44,706 bases of DNA from Dialister sp. UBA7295 (GCA_002471975.1 DKQZ01000059.1:1-44706); one strand, 5' to 3'; counted from the first letter of the stretch, positions 33,314 through 43,500 are shown. Program-made: numbers and translations. Notes: generated from the sequence alone by a model not told the origin.

Positions 33314-33924
33314 TTGACCAACCACTTTGCCAGACGGTTCCATATCCCCAGTCCTACGGGACCGGATTTTTCCGGATGGAACTGAAAACCAAGAATATTA
33401 TCCTTTCCAACAACCGCCGGAACGGTAACTCCATAATCAGCCGATGCGATGATATCTTCCGTATCACCGGGAGTCTTGTAATAGGAATGAACGAAATATA
33501 CATAGGCATGGGGAGGAAGATCAGCCAGGGCCTCATGATTCCGGTGAATGACAAGCTCGTTCCAGCCCATATGGGGCACTTTCAGCTTTCCTTCCGGAAA
33601 ACGGACGACCCGTCCCGGAAGGAGTCCCAAAGCCGGTATTTCCCCATCTTCTTCAGACACTTCATAAAGGGCCTGCATGCCGAGGCAGATACCTGCCAGT
33701 TTTTTGCCCTTTTTGACTTCTTCCCTGATCAGGTCGGAAAGCCCATAACCATTGAGGTGATCCATGGCATCTTTCATGGCGCCTACCCCGGGGAGCACCA
33801 GGGACCGGGCATCCCTGATTTCTTCAGGTTTCCTCGTCACTATGACGTCAAGGCCTGCCCTTTTGGCAGCCCGGACCACATTGGCCAGGTTGCCCGCATC
33901 ATAATCGATAATTGCCGTTTTCAT
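33310..33924 (-). CDS. hisH: Imidazole glycerol phosphate synthase, glutamine amidotransferase subunit HisH
   Basis: HisH releases ammonia from glutamine and channels it into HisF. The 204-residue class I amidotransferase shows the nucleophile Cys80 in GICLGMQ and the His183/Glu185 pair in FQFHPEKSG. The oxyanion strand PGVGAM is at 45-50. The start shares one base with the hisB stop. The hisH-hisA-hisF order keeps both subunits in one transcript. Confidence 0.96.
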   Translation of the reverse strand: MKTAIIDYDAGNLANVVRAAKRAGLDVIVTRKPEEIRDARSLVLPGVGAMKDAMDHLNGYGLSDLIREEVKKGKKLAGICLGMQALYEVSEEDGEIPALGLLPGRVVRFPEGKLKVPHMGWNELVIHRNHEALADLPPHAYVYFVHSYYKTPGDTEDIIASADYGVTVPAVVGKDNILGFQFHPEKSGPVGLGIWNRLAKWLVK

Positions 33925-34502
33925 CAGAGCACTCCTTTTGTAGATAAAACAGCATTTCCTTCTACAGTAACTGCTTCTTTCAGCGCATGACCGATCCCCT
34001 TAAAAAGGGATTCCACGATATGGTGCCCGTTTTCTCCGTAAAGGCAGGCCATATGAAGGTTCATCATGCCATGCATGGCAAAGGCAAGGAAAAATTCCCG
34101 GGTCATTTCCGTTTCAAAATTTCCTATCCGTTCTACAGGAATTTTTACATCATACACAAAGTAAGGACGGCCGGAAAGGTCCAGTACGATACGGGAAAGG
34201 GTTTCATCCATGGGACAGAAAAAGCATCCGTAGCGGTGAATCCCCTTTTTGTCTCCAAGGGCTTTCAGGAAGGCCTCTCCCAGGGTAATCCCCAGATCTT
34301 CGATGGTATGGTGATTATCCACTTCCAGATCCCCTTTGCAGGTAATGGAAATATCCATAGCGCTGTGGGCTGCCAGAAGGTTCATCATATGGTCAAAGAA
34401 ACCGATGCCGCTGGTTCCTTCAAACCGGCCGGTGCCATCGATTTCAAGGGAAACGGAGATATCGGTTTCCCCTGTCTTCCTCTGAACTTCTGCCTGTCTC
34501 AT
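33924..34502 (-). CDS. hisB: Imidazoleglycerol-phosphate dehydratase HisB (monofunctional)
   Basis: HisB dehydrates imidazole glycerol phosphate to imidazole acetol phosphate. The 192-residue protein is the short, single-function form with no histidinol-phosphatase domain. Metal-binding motifs are visible: FFDHM (about residue 37), VDNHHTIED (65-73), MHGMMNLH and NGHHIVES. Its start overlaps the hisC stop by 4 bases. Confidence 0.96.
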   Translation of the reverse strand: MRQAEVQRKTGETDISVSLEIDGTGRFEGTSGIGFFDHMMNLLAAHSAMDISITCKGDLEVDNHHTIEDLGITLGEAFLKALGDKKGIHRYGCFFCPMDETLSRIVLDLSGRPYFVYDVKIPVERIGNFETEMTREFFLAFAMHGMMNLHMACLYGENGHHIVESLFKGIGHALKEAVTVEGNAVLSTKGVL

Positions 34503-35569
34503 TGGAGCTCCTTTCGGAATACGGAAAGAAGGATGTCATCCACTTCCTTCGTGGTAACGGAAATACGGTAGCCATTGGGGATTTCCGCACTGTTCCTGTA
34601 AATCTTCACCAATACATCATTCTCTTTGAGCGCTTTGAATATTTCCTCATGTTTGACCTGTACCTGAACAAGGAGGAAGTTCGTGCAGGAAGGATAAACG
34701 GTCAGTCCCGGAATCTTGACGAGTTCTTCATACAGGCGGTTTCTTTCCTTTACGATTTCATCGCGGACTTTGAAGATTTCATCCCGATGCTTCAGGACGA
34801 TGGGTGCAAAGAGCTGGGTGAAGGCATTCAGATTATAAGGAGCTTTCACTTTGGCAATGGCTTCAATCAAATCTTTCTGTGCCACCAGGTAGCCGCAACG
34901 CATGCCGGCCAGGCCAAAAGCCTTGGAAAGAGTACGGAGAACGACAAGGTTCGGGTATTTCTTTACCAGGCCGATTACGCTTTCCTGCTGGGCAAATTCC
35001 ATATACGCTTCGTCCACGAAAACGATATTTTCTGCCGCTTTCAGCACTTCTTCAATAAAAGATGCGGGAAGAAGGTCGCCGGTTGGGTTATTCGGGTTAC
35101 AGATAACCGTCATTTTCGGCTGATATTTCTTGACCGCTTCAAGGATTCTTTCCCGGTCCCTTCTGTAACCGGTCAGATCCTTCACTTTCACTGCCGATGC
35201 GCCAAGGACTTCACCGGTCAGTTCATACATATCAAAAGTCGGGGTATGAACCAGGATTTTATCTCCCGGATTGAGGAAAGTATTCAGAAGATAGGTAATC
35301 ATTTCATCGCCGCCGTTGCCGCAGATGATTTGATCTTCATCACAGCCGATATATCCGGAAATGGCCTTCCTGAGGTTGTCGGCCATGGGCCTGGGATAAA
35401 GCTGGGGCTTGAAGGTATCCAGTGCTTCTACCAGTTCCTTCTTCACGGACGGAATGGAAAGCACATTGAAATAGTTTTCATTGGCATTGATGACATATTT
35501 CTCGGCGATTGGAGCCACGAAATAGGGTTCAAAGTCTTTGATTGTCTTTCTTAACCATTCAGTCTTCAT
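34499..35569 (-). CDS. hisC: Histidinol-phosphate aminotransferase HisC
   Basis: HisC transfers an amino group from glutamate to imidazole acetol phosphate. The 356-residue PLP enzyme has NANENYFN at the N-terminal substrate region, the GNGGDEMI phosphate loop, CNPNNPTG, VDEAYMEF, and the PLP lysine (Lys216) in TLSKAFGLAGMRCGY. The ATG at 35569 has GGAGG six bases upstream. It overlaps the hisD stop by 11 bases. Confidence 0.95.
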   Translation of the reverse strand: MKTEWLRKTIKDFEPYFVAPIAEKYVINANENYFNVLSIPSVKKELVEALDTFKPQLYPRPMADNLRKAISGYIGCDEDQIICGNGGDEMITYLLNTFLNPGDKILVHTPTFDMYELTGEVLGASAVKVKDLTGYRRDRERILEAVKKYQPKMTVICNPNNPTGDLLPASFIEEVLKAAENIVFVDEAYMEFAQQESVIGLVKKYPNLVVLRTLSKAFGLAGMRCGYLVAQKDLIEAIAKVKAPYNLNAFTQLFAPIVLKHRDEIFKVRDEIVKERNRLYEELVKIPGLTVYPSCTNFLLVQVQVKHEEIFKALKENDVLVKIYRNSAEIPNGYRISVTTKEVDDILLSVFRKELQ

Positions 35570-36848
35570 CACGTACCTCCATGGCATGAGCATGAGCCGT
35601 CAGTCCTTCTGCTTTCGCAAAAAGCTGGACATGTTTGGAAATCTTCTTAAACGCTTCTTTCGTATAGCATTCCACGCTGCTGTGTTTTACAAAGTCGTAA
35701 ACGCCAAGAGGGGATGAGAATGCCGCGGTACCGGAAGTCGGAAGGGTATGGTTCGGGCCGGCCAGATAATCGCCGATAGGTTCAGAAGTATAACGGCCAA
35801 GGAAAATAGCGCCTGCATTGTAAACCAGGGGCAGGTATTTCTTCGCATCTTCCAGTTCCACTTCCAGGTGTTCCGGAGCAATTTTATTGACGATATCAAA
35901 GCACTGCTCAATATCTTTGCAGAGGAAAGCTTTGGCATACATATCTACGGAGCTCTTCATGATTTCATAACGGGAAAGCTCTTTCATCTGTTTTTCCATT
36001 TCTTCCTGGACTTTCAGGCCGAAATCCTTATCCGGGGTGATGAGGAATACGGCAGCCCGCGGATCATGTTCTGCCTGGGAAAGGAGGTCGGCCGCAATCC
36101 ACTTCGGATTGGCGCTCCCGTCAGCCACGCAGCATACTTCGGAAGGCCCTGCAATCATATCGATGCCAACCGTCCCGAAAACAAGTCGTTTTGCCATAGC
36201 TACGAAAGCATTTCCGGGACCAACGATTTTAAATACCGGTTCCACTGTTTCCGTGCCGTAAGCCAGCATGGCAATACCCTGAGCGCCGCCAACTTTATAG
36301 ATTTCCTTGACTCCTGCCACATAGGCAGCAGCGAGGATATTCGGATTCACTTTTCCATCTTTCCCAGGAGGAGTAGCCATGGCTACGGATGGGCATCCTG
36401 CTACTACTGCAGGAACCGTATCCATTAAAACGGTAGAAGGATAAGCGGCACGTCCGCCGGGAACGTAAACGCCTACGCGCTGGATGGGGAGGAACTGTTC
36501 GCCAAGAACTACGCCATCCCGGAATTCTTTTGTCCAGGACTTTCTGACCTGTTCTTTGTGGAAAGCTTCAATATTTCCTTTGGCTTCTTTCAGGACTTCA
36601 ATGAATTCCGGTCCCACTTCCGTCAAAGCTTCCTCAATTTCTTCTTCCGTTACCCGGAAATCTTTCAGTTCCACTTTATCAAATTTCAGAGTCAGTTCAC
36701 GGATGGCTTCATCTCCCCCGGTACGGACTTTTTCAAGGATGGCGGAGACCGTCTTTTCCAGATCCTCAGAGAGGTTGACGTTTCTGTTCGTCATGGTCCT
36801 TACTTCACGAAGAGATAAACCTTTTTCCGGTACTGTAATCCATTCCAT
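35559..36848 (-). CDS. hisD: Histidinol dehydrogenase HisD
   Basis: HisD oxidises histidinol to histidine in two NAD-dependent steps. The 429 residues are standard. Seen are the VYVPGGRAAYPSTVLM segment, GPGN, the zinc-site SQAEHDPRA, the catalytic Glu-His in APEHLE, GDYLAGPNHTLPT with a zinc Asp, and a C-terminal histidine near GLTAHAHAM. The ATG at 36848 has AAGGA eight bases upstream. A gap of 49 bases separates it from hisG, with no terminator. Confidence 0.96.
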   Translation of the reverse strand: MEWITVPEKGLSLREVRTMTNRNVNLSEDLEKTVSAILEKVRTGGDEAIRELTLKFDKVELKDFRVTEEEIEEALTEVGPEFIEVLKEAKGNIEAFHKEQVRKSWTKEFRDGVVLGEQFLPIQRVGVYVPGGRAAYPSTVLMDTVPAVVAGCPSVAMATPPGKDGKVNPNILAAAYVAGVKEIYKVGGAQGIAMLAYGTETVEPVFKIVGPGNAFVAMAKRLVFGTVGIDMIAGPSEVCCVADGSANPKWIAADLLSQAEHDPRAAVFLITPDKDFGLKVQEEMEKQMKELSRYEIMKSSVDMYAKAFLCKDIEQCFDIVNKIAPEHLEVELEDAKKYLPLVYNAGAIFLGRYTSEPIGDYLAGPNHTLPTSGTAAFSSPLGVYDFVKHSSVECYTKEAFKKISKHVQLFAKAEGLTAHAHAMEVRDED

Positions 36849-36897
36849 AAACAAAATCCTTCTTTCTTTTATTATATTTAGTCTATTTTACTATGAT

Positions 36898-37518
36898 TCA
36901 GTCTTTCTTTACAAGGCTGATAAACTGCTGCAGTTCATCCTGTTTCATTTTATAGGAAACCTTATTGCAGATGAGGCGGGCAGAAAAATCCATGAAATAA
37001 TCATAGGCCTCCAGGCCATTTTCCTTTAACGTAGTTCCCGTTTCCACAATATCCACGATGACATCTGAAAGTCCCACCAGAGGAGCCAGTTCCACGGATC
37101 CGTTCAATTTGATGATATCGATAGGCTGGAAGCGATCTGCGAAATATTTTCTTGCAATAGAAGGATACTTTGATGCTACGGTGAGAATTCTTTTATTCAT
37201 GACCTCCCGGTTTCCTTTAATGCCGGAAACCGCCATACGGCATTTTCCGATGCCCAGGTCTTCTATTTCATAGACATCCTCTTCCCCATCTTCCATAAGT
37301 ACGTCTTTACCAACAATTCCCGCATCGGCAGCGCCTCTCCTGACATAAACGGCCACGTCCGGCGATTTGACGAGGGTCACCCGGATCCGGTCCCGGTCAT
37401 CAGTGAAAATCAGTTTCCTGCTGTCATCTGAATAATCGGGGAAATGAAAATCGCCATCTGCGAGGAATTTCATCACTTTCTTTGCAATGCGCCCCTTTGC
37501 CAGTGCTATATGCAGCAT
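36898..37518 (-). CDS. hisG: ATP phosphoribosyltransferase catalytic subunit, short form (HisG-S)
   Basis: HisG joins ATP and PRPP in the first committed step to histidine. At 206 residues this is the short form that lacks the C-terminal regulatory domain and works only with HisZ. Motifs are MLHIALAKGRI at the start, RRGAADAGIVGKD, and the PRPP-binding DVIVDIVETGTTLKEN near residue 160. It begins one base after the hisZ stop, as expected for partners made in equal amounts. Feedback by histidine would act through HisZ (family knowledge). Confidence 0.96.
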   Translation of the reverse strand: MLHIALAKGRIAKKVMKFLADGDFHFPDYSDDSRKLIFTDDRDRIRVTLVKSPDVAVYVRRGAADAGIVGKDVLMEDGEEDVYEIEDLGIGKCRMAVSGIKGNREVMNKRILTVASKYPSIARKYFADRFQPIDIIKLNGSVELAPLVGLSDVIVDIVETGTTLKENGLEAYDYFMDFSARLICNKVSYKMKQDELQQFISLVKKD

Positions 37519-37519
37519 A

Positions 37520-38734
37520 TCAGAATCCTCCTAACTTGGCTTCCATTTCCTCTTTCGTGAAGCTGTCTTTACCCATCTTGAAAAGTCCATCCCCATAGGA
37601 TACGACCATTTTATAATCGCCCGGATTGAACCGGTTCTTCGTGCTGACTCCCAGGACAGAGTGCCCTTTCCTTCTCCAGTCCATCAGTGTCAATACCAGA
37701 TTCCTGTCTGCATTGTCATAAACCACGGCAAGGTCACAGGATGGAACCATTTCCTCCAGAAGGTTTGCTTCTGCCATGACTTCGTATAGAAGGTTCATAT
37801 TCATCCCGAAACCGCAGGCAGGCCTGGGCACCTGGAACTGGGCAGCCAGAGAATCATAGCGGCCGCCGCTGATCAGGGAATACAGGGCTCCTTTGGCATA
37901 AATTTTAAAAACCAGATCCGTGTAATAGCCCATATGGGACGTGAAACCAAAATCCAGTTTCACCCGGTCACTGTAGCCCGCCACGTCCAGATATTCATAA
38001 ACTTTTTTCAGGCGTTTCAGGGACTCCAGCATTTTATGGTTGAGGCAGAGGTCTTCTGCCATTTTCAGCGTGGCCCCATACGGTCCGAACAGCTTCGGCA
38101 GCTCCAGTAATACTTTTCTCTGGATAGTGGTAATGGAAAGCCCGTCTACCAGCGCATCAAAAGCCACGAGATTTCTCTTTTCCAGATATTCCCGGACTTT
38201 GGACAGTTCCTCTTCGGACAGATGAAGTTCTTCAAAAAGGGCATCCATGTATGCTACGGTTCCCAGATCAATTCGCATATCCCTGATACCGACAGATTCA
38301 AGAAATTCCGCAGCCATTACCATGACTTCTCCATCACATTCCGGCGTCTCATCCCCCAAGACTTCCACTCCGCTCTGAAGGAAATATTTCCCATGGGTGG
38401 ACTTCCCATAATATTCACGGAAGACCACCGAGACATACCCGAATTTCAGGAGCTGCGAAGGATCCGGATATTCCCGGGATGCCGTCTTCACAAGGGGTAC
38501 CGTTACGTCCGGCCGCATAACCAGTACTTCGCCGTCAGGACCGATGGTTTTAATCATTTCCCGCTGAAGCTGGGGAAAATATTTCCCATAGGTATCGTAA
38601 TCTTCAAAAGTAGGTGTCTGGATAATTTTACAGCCATGACTTCTCATGACTGAAACGACTGCACTTTCGATGCGGTCAAAATTTTTCATTTCTTCTTCAT
38701 GGACCATCTTCAGGTCGTCCAGTTGTTTTGCCAT
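37520..38734 (-). CDS. hisZ: ATP phosphoribosyltransferase regulatory subunit HisZ
   Basis: HisZ is a histidyl-tRNA synthetase paralogue without charging activity. It completes the hetero-octamer with short HisG and mediates histidine feedback. The 404-residue protein shows class II synthetase landmarks: PTFEDYDTY, VMRPDVTVPLVKTASR (motif 2-like), FREYYGKSTHGKYFLQSGVEVLG, and SGGRYDSLAAQF near residue 300. No anticodon-binding domain follows, only a short C-terminal segment. The ATG at 38734 has AAGGAGG five bases upstream; the frame is open 48 codons further, but across the promoter. It is the first gene of the operon. Confidence 0.93.
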   Translation of the reverse strand: MAKQLDDLKMVHEEEMKNFDRIESAVVSVMRSHGCKIIQTPTFEDYDTYGKYFPQLQREMIKTIGPDGEVLVMRPDVTVPLVKTASREYPDPSQLLKFGYVSVVFREYYGKSTHGKYFLQSGVEVLGDETPECDGEVMVMAAEFLESVGIRDMRIDLGTVAYMDALFEELHLSEEELSKVREYLEKRNLVAFDALVDGLSITTIQRKVLLELPKLFGPYGATLKMAEDLCLNHKMLESLKRLKKVYEYLDVAGYSDRVKLDFGFTSHMGYYTDLVFKIYAKGALYSLISGGRYDSLAAQFQVPRPACGFGMNMNLLYEVMAEANLLEEMVPSCDLAVVYDNADRNLVLTLMDWRRKGHSVLGVSTKNRFNPGDYKMVVSYGDGLFKMGKDSFTKEEMEAKLGGF

Positions 38735-38763
38735 AAGGTCCTCCTTATCTTTGTCGTAGCTAT

Positions 38764-38792
38764 ACTTTATCACGATAAAGAGAGAAAGTAAA
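38764..38792 (-). promoter_or_regulatory. Histidine operon promoter with embedded palindrome
   Basis: TTTACT (38787-38792) and TAAAGT (38764-38769) on the minus strand are 17 bases apart. The perfect 7-2-7 palindrome CTTTATC-AC-GATAAAG (38765-38780) covers most of the -10 box and half the spacer. The leader is only about 23 nt, which leaves no room for a T-box or attenuator, so repressor control at the palindrome is the likelier mode (inference). Confidence 0.6.
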
Positions 38793-38850
38793 GGGGTTGA
38801 GGAAATTTTTTCGATAAAAACAGGAATTTTACAATGATGTAAGGGCAAAA

Positions 38851-38886
38851 TAAAAACCGTGAAACGATGGCAAATCATTTCACGGC
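38851..38886 (-). terminator. Terminator of the pyrimidine operon
   Basis: A 13-bp stem with one wobble pair and one end mismatch (38856-38868 with 38874-38886) and a 5-base loop is followed on the minus strand by a T run. It lies 9 bases past the pyrD stop. Confidence 0.9.
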
Positions 38887-38894
38887 TTTTCCTC

Positions 38895-39803
38895 TTATGC
38901 CTTCAATGTTCCAACAATTTCGTTCACATCCTTAACATGATTCTGATCGCACCATTCATCCAGCTCATCCACGATGCGTCCCATTGCTGATGGATCCGCC
39001 AGATTTGCCGTCCCTACCTGGACAGTAGAAGCGCCGGCCATCATGAATTCCACCACATCCCTGCCGGTCATGACACCGCCAAGGCCCGAGACCGGAATAT
39101 GGACAGCTTTTGATACCTGCCATACCATGCGGAGAGCGACCGGTTTGATGGCAGGGCCGGAAAGTCCGCCGGTAATATTTCCAAGTACCGGTTTTCTCGT
39201 ACGGACATCGATGGAAATCCCCAAAAGTGTATTGATCAGGGAAATCGCATCAGCCCCTGCATCTTCCACAGCCTTTGCTATAGAAACAATATCTGTGACA
39301 TTTGGAGACAATTTGACAATGACCGGAAGAGAAGTCGCATCCTTTACAGCTTTTGTAACGGCAGCAGCCTGTTTCGGATCCGTACCGAAGGCAGCTCCCC
39401 CAACTTTTACATTGGGGCAGGAAATATTGACTTCCAGGGCAGAAATGCCGGGAACTGTCAGCATGGCTGCGCATTCCGCATATTCTTCCACGCTTTTGCC
39501 CACCATATTGGCAATGAATACGGTAGGAAGCTTTTTCACTTCCGGAAGATAATGTTCCAGGAAATAAGGGGCTCCGGGATTTTCAAGGCCGATGCAGTTC
39601 AGCATACCCGAAGTGGTTTCCGCAATGCGTACGCCGTTATTTCCCATCCAGGGAGTCGGGGCAAGACCTTTACCGGAAAGGGCGCCCACTTTTTTCAAAT
39701 CCACATAATCCGCCAGTTCAAGTCCAAAGCCTACGGTGCCGGAAGCACCAATGACGGGGCTGGCCATGGGAATACCAAGGAAGTTGACGTTCAGACGACT
39801 CAT
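38895..39803 (-). CDS. pyrD: Dihydroorotate dehydrogenase class 1B, catalytic subunit
   Basis: PyrD oxidises dihydroorotate to orotate with FMN; in class 1B the electrons go through PyrK to NAD. The 302-residue barrel shows SPVIGASGT, NCIGLENPG, and the catalytic Cys129 in NISCPNVK, which marks class 1 (class 2 has Ser). VGTANL near residue 270 is the FMN phosphate loop. Its start overlaps pyrK by 4 bases, with GGAGGAGG in the end of pyrK. It is the last gene of the operon. Confidence 0.96.
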   Translation of the reverse strand: MSRLNVNFLGIPMASPVIGASGTVGFGLELADYVDLKKVGALSGKGLAPTPWMGNNGVRIAETTSGMLNCIGLENPGAPYFLEHYLPEVKKLPTVFIANMVGKSVEEYAECAAMLTVPGISALEVNISCPNVKVGGAAFGTDPKQAAAVTKAVKDATSLPVIVKLSPNVTDIVSIAKAVEDAGADAISLINTLLGISIDVRTRKPVLGNITGGLSGPAIKPVALRMVWQVSKAVHIPVSGLGGVMTGRDVVEFMMAGASTVQVGTANLADPSAMGRIVDELDEWCDQNHVKDVNEIVGTLKA

Positions 39804-40567
39804 AATACAACCTCCTCCGCATTGAATACCGGTCCGTCTTCGCAGACTTTATAATGACCTTTGCCATCTTTTCTGTCACATACGCAGCCAAGACAGGTCC
39901 CGATGCCACAGCCCATACGCCGTTCCATGGATACCTGACAGGGCACATCCGCATCTTTTGCCATCTGGGCGGTAATCTTCATCATGATTCCCGGCCCGCA
40001 GACACAGACTTCATCCACTTTTTCCTTTTTGAAAAGTTCAGGAAGAACGGATACGGAGAAGCCTTTAATGCCATAAGAACCGTCATCGGTAGTAACGATG
40101 ATATTTTTGAGAGTATCCGGGAAAAGATCTTTCCAGAAAACTTCTTCTTTATTTCTGCCGCCAATGACGACGGTCATCTGGCCCGGCTTCGCCCGGCGGG
40201 ACATGAAAAGGATGGGCGCAATACCCACGCCGCCGCCTACGCCGACGATATGGTCTTTATCCATATCAAAGGAAGTGCCCAGAGGACCCAGGCAGTCGAT
40301 GGTATCTCCCACTTTCATATGAGACATGGCTTCCGTTCCGGTCCCCACGATCCGGTAAATGATTTCCAGCATTCCCCTGCCTGCGTCGGCACCGGCTATG
40401 GAAATGGGGCGGCGCAGGATATAGCGGGGGTCATTCACTTTCACATGGACGAACTGGCCCGGTTTTGCCTCTTTTGCGATGCGGGGCAGCTCAATCTGCA
40501 TGAGCCAGATTTCCGGTCCCACCTGTTTATGGATCCGGATAATCCCTTTTTCTACATAACCAGACAT
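39800..40567 (-). CDS. pyrK: Dihydroorotate dehydrogenase electron transfer subunit PyrK
   Basis: PyrK carries FAD and a 2Fe-2S cluster and passes electrons from PyrD to NAD. The 255-residue ferredoxin-reductase-like protein has the FAD motif RRPISI (52-57) and GGGVGIAP in the NAD domain. The cluster ligands Cys220, Cys225, Cys228 and Cys242 lie in the MGCGIGTCLGC...VCEDGPVF segment. The gene starts three bases after the carB stop. Together with class 1B PyrD this gives an NAD-linked, quinone-independent route to orotate, fitting an anaerobe. Confidence 0.96.
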   Translation of the reverse strand: MSGYVEKGIIRIHKQVGPEIWLMQIELPRIAKEAKPGQFVHVKVNDPRYILRRPISIAGADAGRGMLEIIYRIVGTGTEAMSHMKVGDTIDCLGPLGTSFDMDKDHIVGVGGGVGIAPILFMSRRAKPGQMTVVIGGRNKEEVFWKDLFPDTLKNIIVTTDDGSYGIKGFSVSVLPELFKKEKVDEVCVCGPGIMMKITAQMAKDADVPCQVSMERRMGCGIGTCLGCVCDRKDGKGHYKVCEDGPVFNAEEVVL

Positions 40568-40570
40568 AAT

Positions 40571-43500
40571 TTACTCCTTCACATAGTCCTGGATGGCTTC
40601 TACATGAAGTTCTTCTGCATCTTTGGATGCCATGACGCGGAGGACTTCTTTTGCCGTATCCAGGGAAGTAATGCACGGAATAGCCAGTTCTACCGCAATA
40701 CGGCGGAGATCGTAGCCTTCCTGTTCAATCTGGCTGCCGTAGGAAATGGTATTGAGTACCATATCCACCTTGCCGGATTTCAGGTATTTTTCGCAGTTTT
40801 CACCTTTTTCATGAATCTTCTTGATGATTTCAACGGGGAGGCCCAGTTCTCTGAAATAAGCGCCGGTACCGGAGGTGCAGATCAGATGGTAGCCCAGTTT
40901 CACGAAACCTTTTGCCAGCTCTGCCGTTTCCGGTTTATCCCGGTCGCTGACCGTAATGAGTACATTTGCCCCCGCCGGAACCATCAGATTGGAAGCGACG
41001 ACTGCTTTATAGAGAGCTTCCTGATAGGTATGGCCGATGCCCATAACTTCGCCGGTCGATTTCATTTCCGGCCCCAGTTTGATTTCCACAAGGCCCAGTT
41101 TGGAGAAGGAGAATACCGGGGCCTTGATGGCCACATAGCCTTTGTCCGGCACGAGACCAAGAGGTAGTCCCAGGGACTTCAAAGACTCGCCCAGAGCCAC
41201 ACGGGTAGCATATTCAACCATATTGATTCCTGTAATCTTGCTCATGAAAGGAACTGTACGGCTGGCTCTCGGATTGACTTCAATGACATAAACCTGATCT
41301 TTTACGACAATGAACTGAATATTGACAAGGCCTTTGACGTTCATGGCACAGGCGATATCTTTCGTATATTTCGTAAGTGTATCTATGACGTCCTGAGACA
41401 GATGCTGCGGAGGATATACGGCAATGGAGTCGCCGGAATGAACGCCGGAGCGTTCAATCTGTTCCATAATACCGGGAATGCAGATATCCACCCCATCGGA
41501 AATGGCATCGATTTCCACTTCCCGGCCTACCATGTACTGATCGATGAGGACAGGATGTTCATGAGATGCCACTACGGCTTCTTTCAGGTAGGTACGGAGT
41601 TCGGACTGGTCATAAACAATCTGCATAGCCCGGCCGCCAAGTACGTAACTTGGACGGACAATCAGGGGATAAGCCAGCTCTTCCGTCTTCTGCATGGCTT
41701 CTTCCACACTTTCCACCAGGCAGCCTTTCGGCCGGGGAATGCCCAGCTGACCGCAGAGGGTATCAAACCGTTCACGGTCTTCTGCCATATCGATGGATTC
41801 GTTGGAGGAACCGATGATGCGGATGCCTCTCTTGGCCATTGGGGTGGCCAGATTGATGGCCGTCTGTCCGCCGAACTGACAGATGACGCCTTCCGGTTTT
41901 TCCTTTTCAATGACTTCCAGCACATCCTGTTCTGTAAGCGGTTCAAAGTAAAGAGAATCGGAGGTATCAAAGTCAGTGGATACGGTTTCCGGATTGTTGT
42001 TGATGACGATGGATTTCTTCCCTGCCTTTGTCAGTGCCCAGGAGGCATGGACAGAGCAGTAGTCGAATTCGATCCCCTGACCGATGCGGATTGGACCAGA
42101 GCCAAAGACGACGACAGAATGATTTCCCTGGGGCCTGACTTCATCTTCTGCTCCATAGGTGGAGTAGTAGTAAGGCGTATGGGCTTCAAATTCAGCCGCA
42201 CAGGTGTCGACCATCTTGAAGTCCGGATGGAAATTAAGTTTCCTCTTGAAGTTTTCCACATCTTTGACGGAAACTTCCGCAAAGTGGGCAATGGCTTCAT
42301 CAGGCATCTGGATCCGTTTGGCCGCTTTCAGTGTTTCTTCAGTCAGTCCTTCCTTCAGGAGGCGGCGCTCCATTTTGATAATATTCTGAATTTTATAGAT
42401 GAAGAACAGGTCGATTCTCGTAATACGATTGATTTCTTCCGGTTCGATGCCGCGGCGAAGGGCTTCTGCCACCACGAAGATTCGTTCATTATCGATGCGG
42501 GAGAGAAGGCAGCGGATATCATAGAGGGACTGTCCATCCAGTTTCTTCAGATGGAGATATCCTTCCCCTACTTCCAGGGAACGGAGAGCCTTGAGAAGTG
42601 CCCCTTCCAGAGTACGGTCAAGAGCCATGACTTCGCCGGTGGCCTTCATCTGGGTGCCGATGGCACGGTCGGCCAGGGTGAATTTTTCAAAAGGCCAGCG
42701 GGGGAACTTGCAGACTACATAGTCAATGGACGGCTCGAAGCAGGCTTTCGTGTTTTTCGTGATGGCATTGGTGATTTCATCCAGGTGCATGCCAAGGGCA
42801 ATTTTTGCTGCCACCTTGGCAATCGGATAGCCGGTGGCCTTGGATGCCAGGGCGGACGAACGGCTTACACGGGGATTGACTTCGATGACGTAGTACTGAT
42901 TGGTTTTCGTATCAAGGCCATACTGTACATTGCAACCCCCTTCAATCTGAAGGTAACGGATAATATTGATGGATGCGGTGCGGAGCATCTGATACTGACC
43001 ATCGGTCAGGGTCTGGGTCGGAGCGACAACGATGGAATCCCCGGTATGAACGCCTACGGGGTCGATATTTTCCATAGCGCAGACGATAATGCAGTTATCT
43101 GCACCGTCCCGCATGACTTCGAATTCCACTTCCTTCCAGCCGGCAATGCTGCGTTCGACCAGAATCTGGTTGATCGGGGACAGTTTAATGCCGCGGTTGG
43201 CAATTTCTTCCATTTCATAACGGTCATGGGCAATGCCGCCGCCGGTACCGCCAAGGGTATAAGCCGGACGGATAATGACCGGATAACCGATTTTATCAGC
43301 AAAAGCAATGGCCGGTTCCAGTTCTTCAAAGATTTCCGATTCCGGTACAGGCTGATGGATTTCTTCCATAGCCTCTTTGAAGAGTTCACGGTCTTCCGCA
43401 TGCTTGATGGCATGGAGGGAAGAACCGAGGAGTTTCACGCCATACTGTTCGAGGACTCCTGCATCAGAGAGCTGGACTGCCATGTTCAGGCCTACCTGGC

